A DNA stretch of 64,000 nucleotides from Branchiostoma floridae. Taxonomy: Eukaryota; Chordata; Leptocardii; Amphioxiformes; Branchiostomatidae. The DNA lies in the NCBI RefSeq assembly GCF_000003815.2, contig NC_049991.1:14740154-14804153 (forward strand), written 5' to 3'. Within the stretch, counting starts at the first letter, position 1. Each line of letters opens with the position of its first letter. Both the position numbers and the translations under genes were made by a program. Positions 9,757-21,600 of this stretch are shown piece after piece. The notes under the pieces are model-generated. The model saw only the letters and a program-made list of their open reading frames with translations, was not told where the DNA came from and searched no databases.

Positions 9757-12700
9757 TTACGCGCTCCGCCGCACGCGTGCTGTTTGTAACGTTATAACGT
9801 TTAATATATAGTGGTGCGTTCTTTTTCTGGAATCAAAATAACCGCTCCGAATGACATCGCCTCGCGCGGATTGGGGGCATCTGCTTTTCGCACTCGAAAT
9901 GTATGATAAACCATATATCGACAGAAAGTACAATTTTCGCTCTTTCATACACGCTAAATTTCCTGTTGGTTTGAAACCCACACCATGGTAAAAACAACAA
10001 AGGAATTTACACGAAAATTACGTGTTTTCGAGCCGTAATATTGGCGGGAAGGCGATAAAATAGCAGTTAAAAAAACTATAAGAGTAAAAAATGAAGCTGA
10101 AATATTGTAAATAACTGGAAAATAAGGAGATACAGGGTTAAATACTCCAGCGGCAAGGTTTCTTGCAAGGGGTGTTTACGCCCGGAGTCATGGAACGGAC
10201 TACTTTCTCTCGCGGAAGGAAAATAAAACTGCCTCGAACTCTCGACGTGGCTGGGCGGCTGTACAAACACGTCAGGAACAGCCGGAGTCGAACCTCTGCT
10301 TGGAAAGTTGTCACTCTGCCGTTGAACCCAGACTAATCCGCTATGGGTCGGTTCCCGGTGACACGCCCAACACGTTGCCGCAAAAACCGTGAAGCAGGTT
10401 TTACATATCCTACCGGGCAGGACCGGGGTGAGAACAAACCGTATCTTGGTCAAAAACCTTAACTGTTCACACAAAATTGAAATAAGCAAAAAGTCGTGAT
10501 TATGTTCTTCTAAGTAGTAAGAAGGTTGATATTCTGCCACACCAAGGGACAGAGTAGTCATTGGCCATATTGTTCACTTTGTAAGTACACTATCATTAGT
10601 TAAGTAGTAACGTTATATGCTGTTGCTTACATGCAGGACGAGACAGAACATTGTCAATGGGTCAGCACCACTGACAAACTAAGGGGACTGCATGGAATAG
10701 AGTTACTTATAGGTGTTTCCCATGGCACTTTTCTTGTAAACGATCTTGATGCATGCCCGGAACACAGATCTTTTTCTTGTTTGTGTTCGTTCAGACTCGG
10801 CTGCATTCCGCATGCAGAGTACAGTATAGTATAGCCGTTCTTTTTAAGACATAAGCATTGTCATCCTACTACCATGTCCATCTCTAATGTTCAGTAAACT
10901 TGTGTGACCCATTCACTAGTTTTAAGGTATAGTGGTGAATCGACATTTCCTAAAACCAAAAGGAACGGAAATATTCTGTTGACAGCTATGACGGGTGGTA
11001 GTATTAAACGTGCACTATGTGCTACAGTACTTTTTATGCTAGTTTAATTCGTTTATACAACGATTTTCTCACCTTTTTTACCAATATGCCTCAAACACTA
11101 GTGCTGCATATCGGTAAAACCTGGTGTAGAAGAGACCTGCTTGTACTGTGATTACTTTTCGGTTCGATGCGCAGGTGAGAGCAAAGTTAGCTTAGGGCTG
11201 CACTTGGAATTCTTTTACTTGCGGCTTAAAAGCATCTCCATGGCGTAACTCCTTCAAGTGTCATTCAAGTCCTGCGGCAGTGGCTTAAAGAACCAAGAAC
11301 TGGTGGCTCAACCCGATAATCTCCTGTGCTAGGTTAATGTTTGTGACCTTTGAATAGTACTTGTGGTCGGTCTTTATCCTATGCAGTGACTTTGAATTTC
11401 GATCAAATTGACAAAATTTAAAACATATGGAGTTAGGAATGACAGATAGGTAAGGAAAGTGGTCCAGCTGTAACACGACAACACAAAAGGAATGCGCTGA
11501 CAACTGTCCAAACTTTAAGGAACACCTTTAAGGAACGCCTTAACTCAAGATTGACCTGCTACGCGTTCCGGTTGAACGCCGGTCTACACTTGACCGAACA
11601 ATCGGGACGTCCCATCTAGAATTTTCTCCTGAAATGAAGGCACATTTGCATACGAATTGGGAAGCGGTGACCCGCGGACAGACCCAAATAGGTGCATGTG
11701 CACTATGGGCGGGTCCCCCGCGTAGGTACGGACGCACTTCCGGTGCCACCTGTCTGACAGCCCGACGCCTGGGCATTGTGGGTGCCGTCTGTGTATCCAT
11801 GTGTGAATTTTCATAACACCCCCAGCGGCGTCTGACGCATACTTGTCAACACACCTCCGCTCCCAGCCCCCACGACACGACGCAAGGACAAGTTTTTCGA
11901 GGTGAGTGCGACTCGATCTCGTTCGACCTGTCCTCCAGCCTTGCTTACTGTGTTGGGGTTGGATACGATCCACGGAGATCGGCTTACTACACTAACTTGC
12001 AGTACAAAGGCAGGGGGTGTAAGCGACCAGTCTAAATATTGTGACCAAGATTTGTGTCTGTTTTTGCATGTTTCATGTAGTTAATCTTTAAGTTAACACA
12101 AGACTCACTCTTAAACTAACCTGGCGGCCAAGATCGCGGTCGTTTTGGAAAGTTTTCGATGACAGTGCCGGCCGGTGTCAGCAACATCGAACACAACTTT
12201 AACAATTCATACGGTGTGTCAGTCAAAATACCCTGGTACTAATAAATCAGAGAAACACACAGCTATTTTCAATAACGTGTAGTAGATTTAACCTTACGTT
12301 TTAGAAAGTTGCGAACTTTAGGACGCAAAAACTTGAAAAGCAATCAACAGGTGACATTTTTTTAGTTTGGCTATTCACAAAGTCTATTGTATTCATCCGA
12401 TTAGCCTCGTTGTTCGCTGGGATTGGCATGTTAGAATAGCCTGGAGTGTAAGCCAGCTCATCACGGATGCATGAACATTTATAATAGACCTACATTTGGG
12501 CAAATTGTAAGGTCTGGAACGCCCAGATGAAAACGAGCTCTCTAATTTAGAAGCGTTGAGACGGACAAGCTTTTCATTAATACGGCTTTGATTCTGAAGT
12601 ACTAGCGGCGTCAGCATTCTTGAGCGTCATATTTCAAGTAGAAAAAGTCTCGATTCTTGATTAAAACTTCAACCCGAAAGCTGACAAATTCTCTGTGTTT

Positions 12701-13432
12701 CGTTGCTTTTTTGTTGTTGTTGTTGCTACTTAAGGAAAGTTTTAACGTGGCACGGAAAGCCAGTCCTTAGATGGGAGCTTACCCCACCCACCTGAAGCAG
12801 ACATAACGTTAGATGTCGTAATAAACTACTGCAGTGACATATGCAGTCAGAAGACGGGCCTTCGTGGGTTTTACAAATGGGTTCTTTGACGTCAGACAGA
12901 CAAAGCCACCTGTACTGAACATACTGTAAATATTCACCTTACAGAGATCAAATGAAAAGTTGTGCTGTACAATTCAAGAGAGCTGTTTGTGTCGTCGGCC
13001 ATGTTTGTATTGAGGCTGGTTGGACAGGTCGCAGGGGCTTGTCTCAAGTTACCCGTACCTGCTAAATATAGATGCCCGTGGTATCAATTATTAGCACAGA
13101 TGCCCTAGTTAACGTTAACCACTGTCATTTCGGGTTAGTGAAGTCTTGCTACTAACTACTGTAATCTATCCATCATTCTTAAACAGCTGCTGGTGAAAAA
13201 TAGTTTGAATACAGCAATATATCCGGCCAACTTATCAAGTTGGCGATGGAACTTAAATGCGCACATTTCGTTCCCGGATGTGTCAAATCACGGTTCAATA
13301 CTGATTTTAGGCTGTGCGTACTTAAACATACGGTAGGGTTACTGTTACGTCACTCCAATGACCTGTTAAAGGTATCAGAGTTAACGAAATTTGGTTCAGG
13401 AACCCTGGCAAATGGTTGGTTCAGCACCATCA
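9757..13432. other. Intergenic region, no recognised gene
   Basis: Contains the second copy of the 4684-4796 duplicate (9868-9982) and a lone MITE right end (AACCTCTGCTTGGAAAG, about 10280-10296). GC- and CpG-rich patches lie at 10150-10450 and 11550-12000. A 161-codon minus-strand frame at 10076-10561 has no recognisable domain and overlaps the MITE end, so I do not call it a gene. The patches could include untranslated first exons of a neighbouring gene; the sequence does not decide this. Confidence 0.5.
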
Positions 13433-13694
13433 NNNNNNNNNNNNNNNNNNNNNNNNNNNNNNNNNNNNNNNNNNNNNNNNNNNNNNNNNNNNNNNNNNNN
13501 NNNNNNNNNNNNNNNNNNNNNNNNNNNNNNNNNNNNNNNNNNNNNNNNNNNNNNNNNNNNNNNNNNNNNNNNNNNNNNNNNNNNNNNNNNNNNNNNNNNN
13601 NNNNNNNNNNNNNNNNNNNNNNNNNNNNNNNNNNNNNNNNNNNNNNNNNNNNNNNNNNNNNNNNNNNNNNNNNNNNNNNNNNNNNNNNNNNNNN
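13433..13694. other. Assembly gap (262 N)
   Basis: Frames reported through it are artefacts of the N run. Confidence 0.98.
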
Positions 13695-15282
13695 CAGCAT
13701 GTAGTTTGTTTGTCGTTTTATTGTGTTGAAAGGGGCGACAAAGGCAAGTCCTCGTTCAACACAGGTGAAAATCCTTGCCGATGAAAAGACGCCAGTTAAC
13801 ATTTTAATCGTACCTGGTAATTGATATGAGATAACACCTCAAAAGTTAGGTCTCCGCCACAATAGACGGCGATCGCGCCGAGACCGGATCGGACTCGATG
13901 AGACTGCAAACCATGTAGATCCAAAAAAATATTTGTTTTCCATCTATAAAAGTCTTTAAGCGTCCTGTAAAATTCCCTTAAATTTTTAGGTCACCACACG
14001 GTCACTTGACTACTTTATCAAGCTTATCCCGACTAATATCAGCTAGAAAGTGTGAGGGAAGTCGCAAAGTCATATACGGCGCAGTACATTAGAAGCGGGT
14101 CCATATGGGGGTAGTTGGATTTAGTAAAGGATTATTGTTGAAAAGACAAATGGAGTAACTTTGCCAAAAGTCTAGTGCATTTGTCTCCTAAAGAAATATC
14201 ATCTATCAGAAAATCACACCCGCTTCTGGACTGGAATTCCCCTTTAACTGCCTATCTTACCCTACCACACGACCACGCCACCTGTATTTGTTAGAAAACC
14301 CCATTCGCCCATTACTGTGTATCATGGTGTTTGTTTACCGGCCGTGTTCTTGCTACGACAGGTGTCGTAACGAAGAAGGTCCTCACGACGGCACGTGTAT
14401 TTGTTGTGTACACAGTCCTTTGGAAATTCTTCCACTGCCCCTCCCGGCGACATACATCGTAACAAACCCTCTCCACAAGAGGCTGCGATCACGCTGTGAC
14501 CGGTGAGCGACCAAAGGTTTTACAAATCCCGATAAAAAACGATTTTTACATATTCTGAAGAAGACCTTAGGTTCTCCAAGTTTCCATCGGCACCTGTCGG
14601 TTGCAGGGATCTAGGCCTGTTCCCAAGTGATGTTAGTTCCCTTTGAGTTCTTCTTCTGAAGAAGACCTATAAAATCAGGGGTCGCATAAATTCAATTTAG
14701 TCGCTGTACTATCGTTCAACTATCGTCGTCTAGTGGACAGTGGCCTATGCAGCGACGAGAGTAAGACCACTCTGCAGCAATCCTGGGCGCATAATGCTTT
14801 AATTCATAAGTGTTTGCCCATGTTTGGAATCAAGACGTAACTGCTCTTAAAAGATTAAGATGTCATTTACATCAAGTACTTTTAAGTGGTGGAACAACAC
14901 AAATAAATTTCACCAAGCATTCTTTCATTAATTTGAAACATGGCGTTAACGTAGGTAAAGGTAAAGTTAGCTCCATAACATTTAGGAGGTCATTATGAGC
15001 AGTGGGTTGTTATGACACGATAAAGAAATGGAGAAGCCATCCCTCTCCTTCCACTGCCCACTATTTACCCCCAACCGAAGTCAGATACCCATTACCGCCT
15101 TAGTGGAGTGAGTGCAATGTGCCTTTCCCAAGGGCAACGTATAGCCAAGAGTGCCAGTAATCAAACCCGTGACCCCTCGATCATGTATTTATCAGCCTGA
15201 CGTTCCACGACATTACGAAATTGTCTAAACGTGTGGGGGCGAGTATGAAAAGTTGGGACGACTTTTCGTCATTTGATAAGAA
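13695..15282. other. Intergenic region, no recognised gene
   Basis: No gene seen. The phrase TTCTGAAGAAGACCT occurs twice (about 14554 and 14654), probably a repeat fragment. Confidence 0.5.
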
Positions 15283-15461
15283 GAAAAAATAAGATGCACA
15301 TAGTTTGGGTAAGCTGTCCTTGGGCTGTTTACGTCTTTTTCATAGTTTAAACATTCCATCCCTTTGTTAAAAGGAGAAAAACAAGATACACATAGTTTTG
15401 GTAAGCTGTGCTTGGGCTGTTGACGTCTTTGTCAGATTTTAAACATTCCATCCCTTTGTTG
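15283..15461 (+). repeat. 86-90 bp tandem duplication upstream of the NMRAL1-like start
   Basis: Two adjacent copies (about 15283-15368 and 15372-15461) share blocks such as GGTAAGCTGTSCTTGGGCTG, TTKACGTCTTT and AAACATTCCATCCCTTTGTT. The second copy runs directly into the acceptor CTCCTCTTAG at 15463-15472 in front of the coding exon, so the duplication lies at the promoter-proximal end or in the last 5'-UTR intron. Confidence 0.88.
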
Positions 15462-15483
15462 GCTCCTCTTAGGCAATCCCAAG

Positions 15484-17359
15484 ATGCGGAAGCTGATAAC
15501 CGTGTTCGGCGCCAGCGGCAACCAGGGCGGCGGGGTGGTTCGTGCGCTGGTGGACGACCCGGGCTTCGAGCTGAGAGCTGTGTCGCGGGACCCGAACTCT
15601 GACAAGGCTGCCTGGCTGCGCAAACTTGGCGTCGATGTCGTCCAGGCGGACTATAATGACCCCGAGAGTCTGGAGCGCGCGCTGAACGGCGCGTACGGCT
15701 GCTTCGTGGTCACCGACACCGAGTGGGACAGCGACGACCCTCTTCAACAAGAGCTGATCCATGGACAGAACGTCGCGGACGCGTGCAAGAAGCAGGGGGT
15801 ACAACACGTGGTGTTCAGCGAGCTGCTGCACGTGAAGAAGGCGATCGGGATCTCCGCCAGACACTGTGACGCCAAGGGGCATATATCGGACTACATGAAG
15901 CAGATCGGACTCAACAAGACCGGCATCATCATCCCGTTCTACTTCGAGAACCTCCTGACAACAATGATCCCCAGGAAAACTGGCGATAACACATTTGCAT
16001 TAGGTAAGTACTACCATTGTACTAGGAGACAAATTCACCACTTGTTTTAGTTATATAAGGTCACAACGTAACAAACCTGAATGCCACTGCAGGCTCAAGG
16101 GTTACATGAATAGGACTGAAACAACATAATTGAGACCAGCTCAACTGCTCAATATTTGAAGAGTAAGGACTAACTGAACCAAACAGGAAAAACATGGGTT
16201 AGCCCCATTCTCTTCCTCATTAGATTGAAATGGTTTACACCGGTAAGGGACCTTACTCTCTTCGGTAAGTGTCACATTGCATTAAATACAAAAAAGAGCC
16301 AACTCAAATTTTCCCGGTTTATTCTTTTTCATCCTGGTCCTAACAACATACGGGAAACTTATCTTAGGGTATACAATTATATAATGCTGGTTGTTTTCTT
16401 TTCGCAGGAATTCCGTTCGGAGACAAACCTATGCCGGGAATAAGTGCGGAAGACATCGGGCTTGTTGTGGGCTCGTTCTTCCGCGACTCTGCGGCCTGGG
16501 GCGGGAAGAGTCTGGGCGTGGCGGGGGACATCATGCTAGTCAAGGACTACGCCAAGGTCCTCTCCAACAACCTGGGACCGAAGAAGTTTTTCGACGGCCA
16601 GGTTAGCATACAGAAACCTCGATCTGCCATGTTATGTTTATTTGTATGTCTCCTGAATCATGATCGCCGACATCCTTACATACTACATGTTGATAAAAAG
16701 CTTGCCAACAGGATCCTCGTACTAACCTTACAGTTGACAATTGATAATTGACTGTTACGTACCTTGCTTGCAGCCATATAAGGCAGTCTCTATTGGGCAC
16801 AATATGCATATGTTGATAATAATATCAGTGCATCCTCACTGGAGAATGTATATGTTCCTGTAACTGAATAACACCAGCCAGTGGAGTGTTGGTGTTCTTG
16901 GTATAATAAATTTTATATCAGGAAAGCCCGAAACGTCCAGCTATACAAGGGTGAGTCATTCTGCCTACCCCCAATACGATTGCCCTTCTTCCTACCCCAA
17001 AAACGATTGCCTATCTCCCTACCCAAAAGACGATTTCCCTCCTTCCTACCCCCAAGACGACTGCCCTTCTCCCTACCCCAAAGACGACTGCCCTTCTCCC
17101 TACCCAAAACTTCACGAGTGCCCTTGACCTTTTACACTCTAACCCCCCTTTCCCCTCTCTTCAGGTGACGGTACAACAGGTCCGGGACCTACAGCCCTAC
17201 TGGCCGGCTGCGGTGGACCTCGCCAACATGTACGAGTTCATGATGCGGGCCAGCCTGCCGTACAGCAAGGACCGCACGCTGAAGCTGTGCCCCGCCGTCC
17301 GGAGCTTCGACCAGTGGGTGGCGGACAACAGGGATAAGTTAGACGCCGCTTTTAATTAG
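15484..17359 (+). CDS. NMRAL1: NmrA-like family protein (NMRAL1/HSCARG-like), complete
   Basis: An NmrA-like atypical short-chain dehydrogenase. Vertebrate NMRAL1 (HSCARG) binds NADPH and acts as a cytosolic redox sensor rather than a classical enzyme. Coding exons are 15484-16003, 16408-16601 and 17165-17359 (stop TAG). Donors are GTAAGT and GTTAGC, acceptors TTCGCAG and CTTCAG; the phases 1 and 0 fit. The product has 302 residues; human NMRAL1 has 299. The N-terminal Rossmann strand carries GASGNQG (Gly9, Gly12, Gly15) and Arg35 after strand 2, the expected NADPH-phosphate contact. The text VFGASGNQGGGVVRAL, HVVFSEL and the C-terminal SFDQWVADN fit the family. The ATG in AAGATGCGG is the first in frame; an acceptor at 15471-15472 implies an upstream 5'-UTR exon. 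Coding GC is much higher than in the introns. The second intron contains a 27-bp minisatellite. Confidence 0.93.
16985..17115 (+). repeat. 27-bp minisatellite in the NMRAL1-like intron 2
   Basis: About five copies of a unit like CCCCAAAGACGACTGCCCTT plus CTCCCTA. Because the unit is a multiple of three it leaves an open frame on both strands (a repeating LPFSLPQRR pattern), which is a by-product and not a protein. It lies about 50 bp before the exon 3 acceptor. Confidence 0.92.
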
Positions 17360-18651
17360 CCCTTACATCTTCATAAGCTACCATTCAACATCAATAGTTG
17401 ACTTAGCTCTACGTCACATTTCCAACCCAGGGCCCGGCCGGGCAGCTATTGGGAACGAAAAATATTATATAAGCGACACCAAACTACACAAGACGTAAAA
17501 AGAGAAAAGTCGTGGGCATTATTTGTGTAAACTTTTACGTCTACATTTCTTACATTTCATTCCGTCTTTATAAATGAGTTTCCAAAGTTTTCCAAAGGTT
17601 AACCTCATATATATGAACTCTACTTGCATATTTAAAGAATATCTAATTTGGTCTAAAATTGATATCAACAGCCGGTTTGCCATTTAAGTCTATCTTGTTT
17701 ATCTGTTTCTATCTGTTGTCCGTTTGTTTGTTTGTTTGTTTCTTTGTTTATCGTTATGAACGCGTCTGTGTAAAGATCTCAGATTAGAGAAAAAAACACG
17801 TAAGTGTTGAAAGGCTATAATGTATTTTATTACCTGGGATAGGGTGATATGCTTGAGACTTTCTCAACTTGAGATTCAGAGTCGTATATTTATAATATAT
17901 CCATTTAACAAGGTATATGGGAACAAAATCTGAACTCCTAAGTCCGGATGGATGGGTGATCATGACAATAAAATGTGTAACAGATATTTAGGCCGTGATT
18001 GACTCACTCTACGTCTTGTATTTTTGGTTTCGGGTCGGTATGTTGTCCCAAGAGAATCCACAAGTGTTACAACAGCGATTTTTGTTGTAACAGTATACTT
18101 TCTAATCACTCTTCAAGCAAATCAAGCTTTGTGCTTACTCTAGAGAAGGCCAACTGCATCGATTAAAGTTGTGTCGGAAAGGACATCTAAAACTATATGT
18201 ACGAGGTTTGTAGCAACACAACAAAAATGATTATATAGAGGTAAAGCTGCTCTCCGACACGAACATTGGACTCGCTCTGTCCTCATACACTGTGGTCAAG
18301 TGACGATATCGACTCACCCCCTACCGCCATCCCCGTCCTGGTTGAGAGAAGGTTGATGTGCCATGATGCAGATGACATCCTATGGCAGAACGTAACGCGA
18401 CAACAGCGACCAGACAGCAGAAAAAAACTGAACGAGCTTGAAGTTTCGCTCTTCATAATAAATTTCACCAACTCTAATGAATTTTCATGCTACAGCATAA
18501 AGGATTCTATATTTTCTGACGATAAAGTAGCCTTCAACTGACTTCATCCGGACTTATTGCACTCTACTACTACGCATTACTGATTTTGTCTCTAGCTCGT
18601 AAGATCTCGTATACATAGCAGAACTGTTAACATTGATTTGCACAAGCCATC
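17360..18651. other. Convergent 3' flanks
   Basis: Lies between the ends of the NMRAL1-like gene (+) and the coiled-coil gene (-). No further coding sequence is seen. An AATAAA at about 17967 could serve the plus-strand gene. Confidence 0.55.
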
Positions 18652-21600
18652 TTAAAGGTCCATGCGACGTCTTTTCCTCATTTCCTGCTTCTGCTTGTAC
18701 TTCGGCACCCTGGGACTGAGATCCAGCTCGTACCCGATCTCTCCCCTCTCCTGGACCGCCTGCAGGAACTTGCTGGTCTTCCTCTTGTGCCACACGGGGT
18801 GGCCGGCCGCCTTCATCGACTCGTGCACCTCGTCCTCCATCTGCCGGGCTTTCTTCACTTTGTCCTCCACCTAAGAAGTGGACAAAAAGGAAGCTCCTGT
18901 AGGGTACGATGCTGCATAAAATATTCAATGCCGACTCACCAAGATAAGTTGCTAGATTGACCTCTTCACTGAACCTGCTTCCTGCGTGCATGTTGGCGAC
19001 ATTGCTGAAGCAGACCGCTATCGATTTCACAGATCTCGAGCGCTCAATAAATTTCATCAATCAAAACGAATCTTTTTCCGCCTTTGGCTTTCTTGTCTTT
19101 CTAAATTCATTCGTACTTGAACGTTTTGCATGATATTCATTATATGATTGCATTATAAAGTCCCATTGACATGATATTTCCATTACATGTATAACACAAA
19201 TCAAATTTAGGACGCAGCGACGCCTTGGTAAAGTGAGATATCCGCTTAACATAGCTACAATTGCTCAGTCGATTGGATAATGCCCCAAGGTGAACATTCA
19301 ACATTTTCAAGCGTTGGGGCGTTACCAGTCTACATCAGACTACATGGGTCACTGGAAAAATAGTAGGAATTAGTAGTAGTCCAAATGGACTAAATGATAT
19401 ATTCTATTAGACTGTCTAACAAGCCAGGGGAGTTATCCAGCCATACAATCTATACTCCGACTATAGCTTCTCTTCCATGTTGTACAATACTACAGATATT
19501 TGGCCAATTTCTACTGTTTTTCCAACAATTTATTGAGCTTCATAAAGGCTAGGTGATGATGATGAAAGACTAGGACGTTACCTCGTTAGTGCCCTTCTCT
19601 GCCCTGTTGTAGGTCCTCTCCATGTTACGCTGTTTCTGGTCCAGCACGTCCACCCGGTGGTTGATGAACTTCAGCATGTCCTTCTCAGTCAGGGCGTCCG
19701 GCTGCCGCCGCATGTACCTGTTCTGGTCAGCACAGATCGTTCGTATGTTACGGCGCCAAACTAGGCCCATGGCTAATGAGTCCCACTTGGCCCGACACCC
19801 TGGTCAGATAGGCCCAATAGCCTAACCCTAACCCAAACCCTTATTCTAACGCTAACGTGAAGCCAAACCTGAACCCTAACCCTAACCCCGGCCGAGTTGA
19901 CCAGGGTGCTGGGCCGCGTTGGTCAAACTGTTGGGCCGAGTGGACAGGACCAAGTTGGTCAAGGGCAGTGTTTCTTGGATAGGAAAATTGTCGGAATGAA
20001 AATCATCAAATACATTTATCATTACGAAGGGCAGACACAGGGTGAATGGTTATGTTCAATGATGTTTGATAAAAGCTCATGCAGTTGTTACATATGTTAG
20101 GTCCCTTCTAAAATAAGAATATAGCTCACCACAACAACATCATCATCATCACCATCCTATCAACTGAGATGAAATGACTAAATTTAGAAACTCCAGCTTA
20201 CTCCATCCTCAGCCACAGCGCTACGCACGAACTGAGAGTCCCTGGCGAGCTCGTCCATGCCCTTCTCGGCCTCCTTGATGTTCTTGTTCAGGCTTTGGAT
20301 CTTCAGGTCCATCATGGACTTGACCATGATGCCGTTGTCTCCGTTCAGGCGGGGGTCTTCATACACAACAATTGCCAAAGATCTGGGGACAGATTAGTTG
20401 TTTGTGCAATTAAAGAAACATTTGTTTTACACATGTAAGTTTGATGCTGTAGTTAACTATATTTTCCCGTCTCAGCTGATCTATTGATAAAAGATTGAAA
20501 GACTTTTATTGTACGTTTATACACTCACAAGCTAAGTAGGACATGGTAGTATTGCAGAAGTATCATTCCATGTGATATGGCAATCTGGTACCTTATGACC
20601 GTTGACTAATGTATAATAGTATATGTTCAACTTCTTCTTGTTTCTTAAGACAGCTTTATTGTTTTGATACATTTAAGACAACCCAGCTAATCGGAAGGTA
20701 CAAAGGAAAAAATCGACTAAACATGCTGAGTTTTACCGAGGCTTAGGCTTGTTGGCTCGCATCCTAATGTCCTTCCTGTTGCAGTGGTATTCATCCACCA
20801 GATCATCGAACTTGCCCTCAGTTGTCTTAACGTTCTTCTGGAGTTTCCGCACTTTCAGCTGAACATTGCCGGGGAATGAGAGAGAACATTACATTTGGCT
20901 GTGGTTTGTTTATTATACAAACAAGCGTTTGAGGTATAAGCTGCAATGTGAATGTGGAATTCATGACTGTATGTACTATAACGTTACATGTTTTAAGACA
21001 GGTTACTCGACAACTTCTTCCAGGGACCATTAGACTTAAAAGTCATTCATTGAAAACGACTATGCTAAAAGGTGTGATTGGTTGCAACAATGAAATGTTA
21101 TAAAGAATTCAATAGCCGCCGTCTTGGAAATTAGACCATTCGATAAATTGAAAAGCTATATACATTGCACACGATACTTGGTTTGATACACAAATATGCA
21201 ACAAATTATGCCTTTGAATTAACAGAAAGGGTGAACTCGAAATCAGTGATAGACCTGCATCAAGGTAAAGATAAATCAATTGTGCTCTTATTTATGCAAC
21301 AACATATCTATTTGAATCAACAGAAAACTTGATAATGTTGATGTACAACAGAAATCAAAGGTTAACCTGTAAAATCGTTTCCGACTTGTCCTCTTCTTGG
21401 AGCGGCCCGTCGAGGATGGACACCCGTTTCTTCCCGGGCACACCTACCTGTTTTTAATTGGAGTAAAACAAATTCAAAGACGGAAAACAAGACAAGAAAG
21501 ACAAAGGTTTTTCACTGTTTTCATTTTTTTCAACGTTTCAAAGAACATACAAAAGACGATGGAAAGAAAAAGGATGTGTCAAGCTGCCCACGACAGGTTA

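Noticed and set aside
10270-10345. Possible tRNA on the minus strand (GGTTCGACTCC-like T loop)
   Set aside because: The T-stem does not pair and no acceptor or anticodon arm can be built. The text overlaps a lone CTCCAAGCAGA-family MITE end.
10076-10561. 161-codon minus-strand ORF
   Set aside because: No recognisable domain, hydrophobic low-complexity ending, overlap with a MITE end and no splice context. Probably chance.
15432-15882. Minus-strand frames of 63 and 137 codons
   Set aside because: Antisense shadows of the GC-rich first exon of the NMRAL1-like gene.
16881-17168. 95-codon Pro/Leu/Arg repeat frame
   Set aside because: It is a 27-bp intronic minisatellite, open because the unit is a multiple of three. 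It ends at the exon 3 acceptor of the NMRAL1-like gene.
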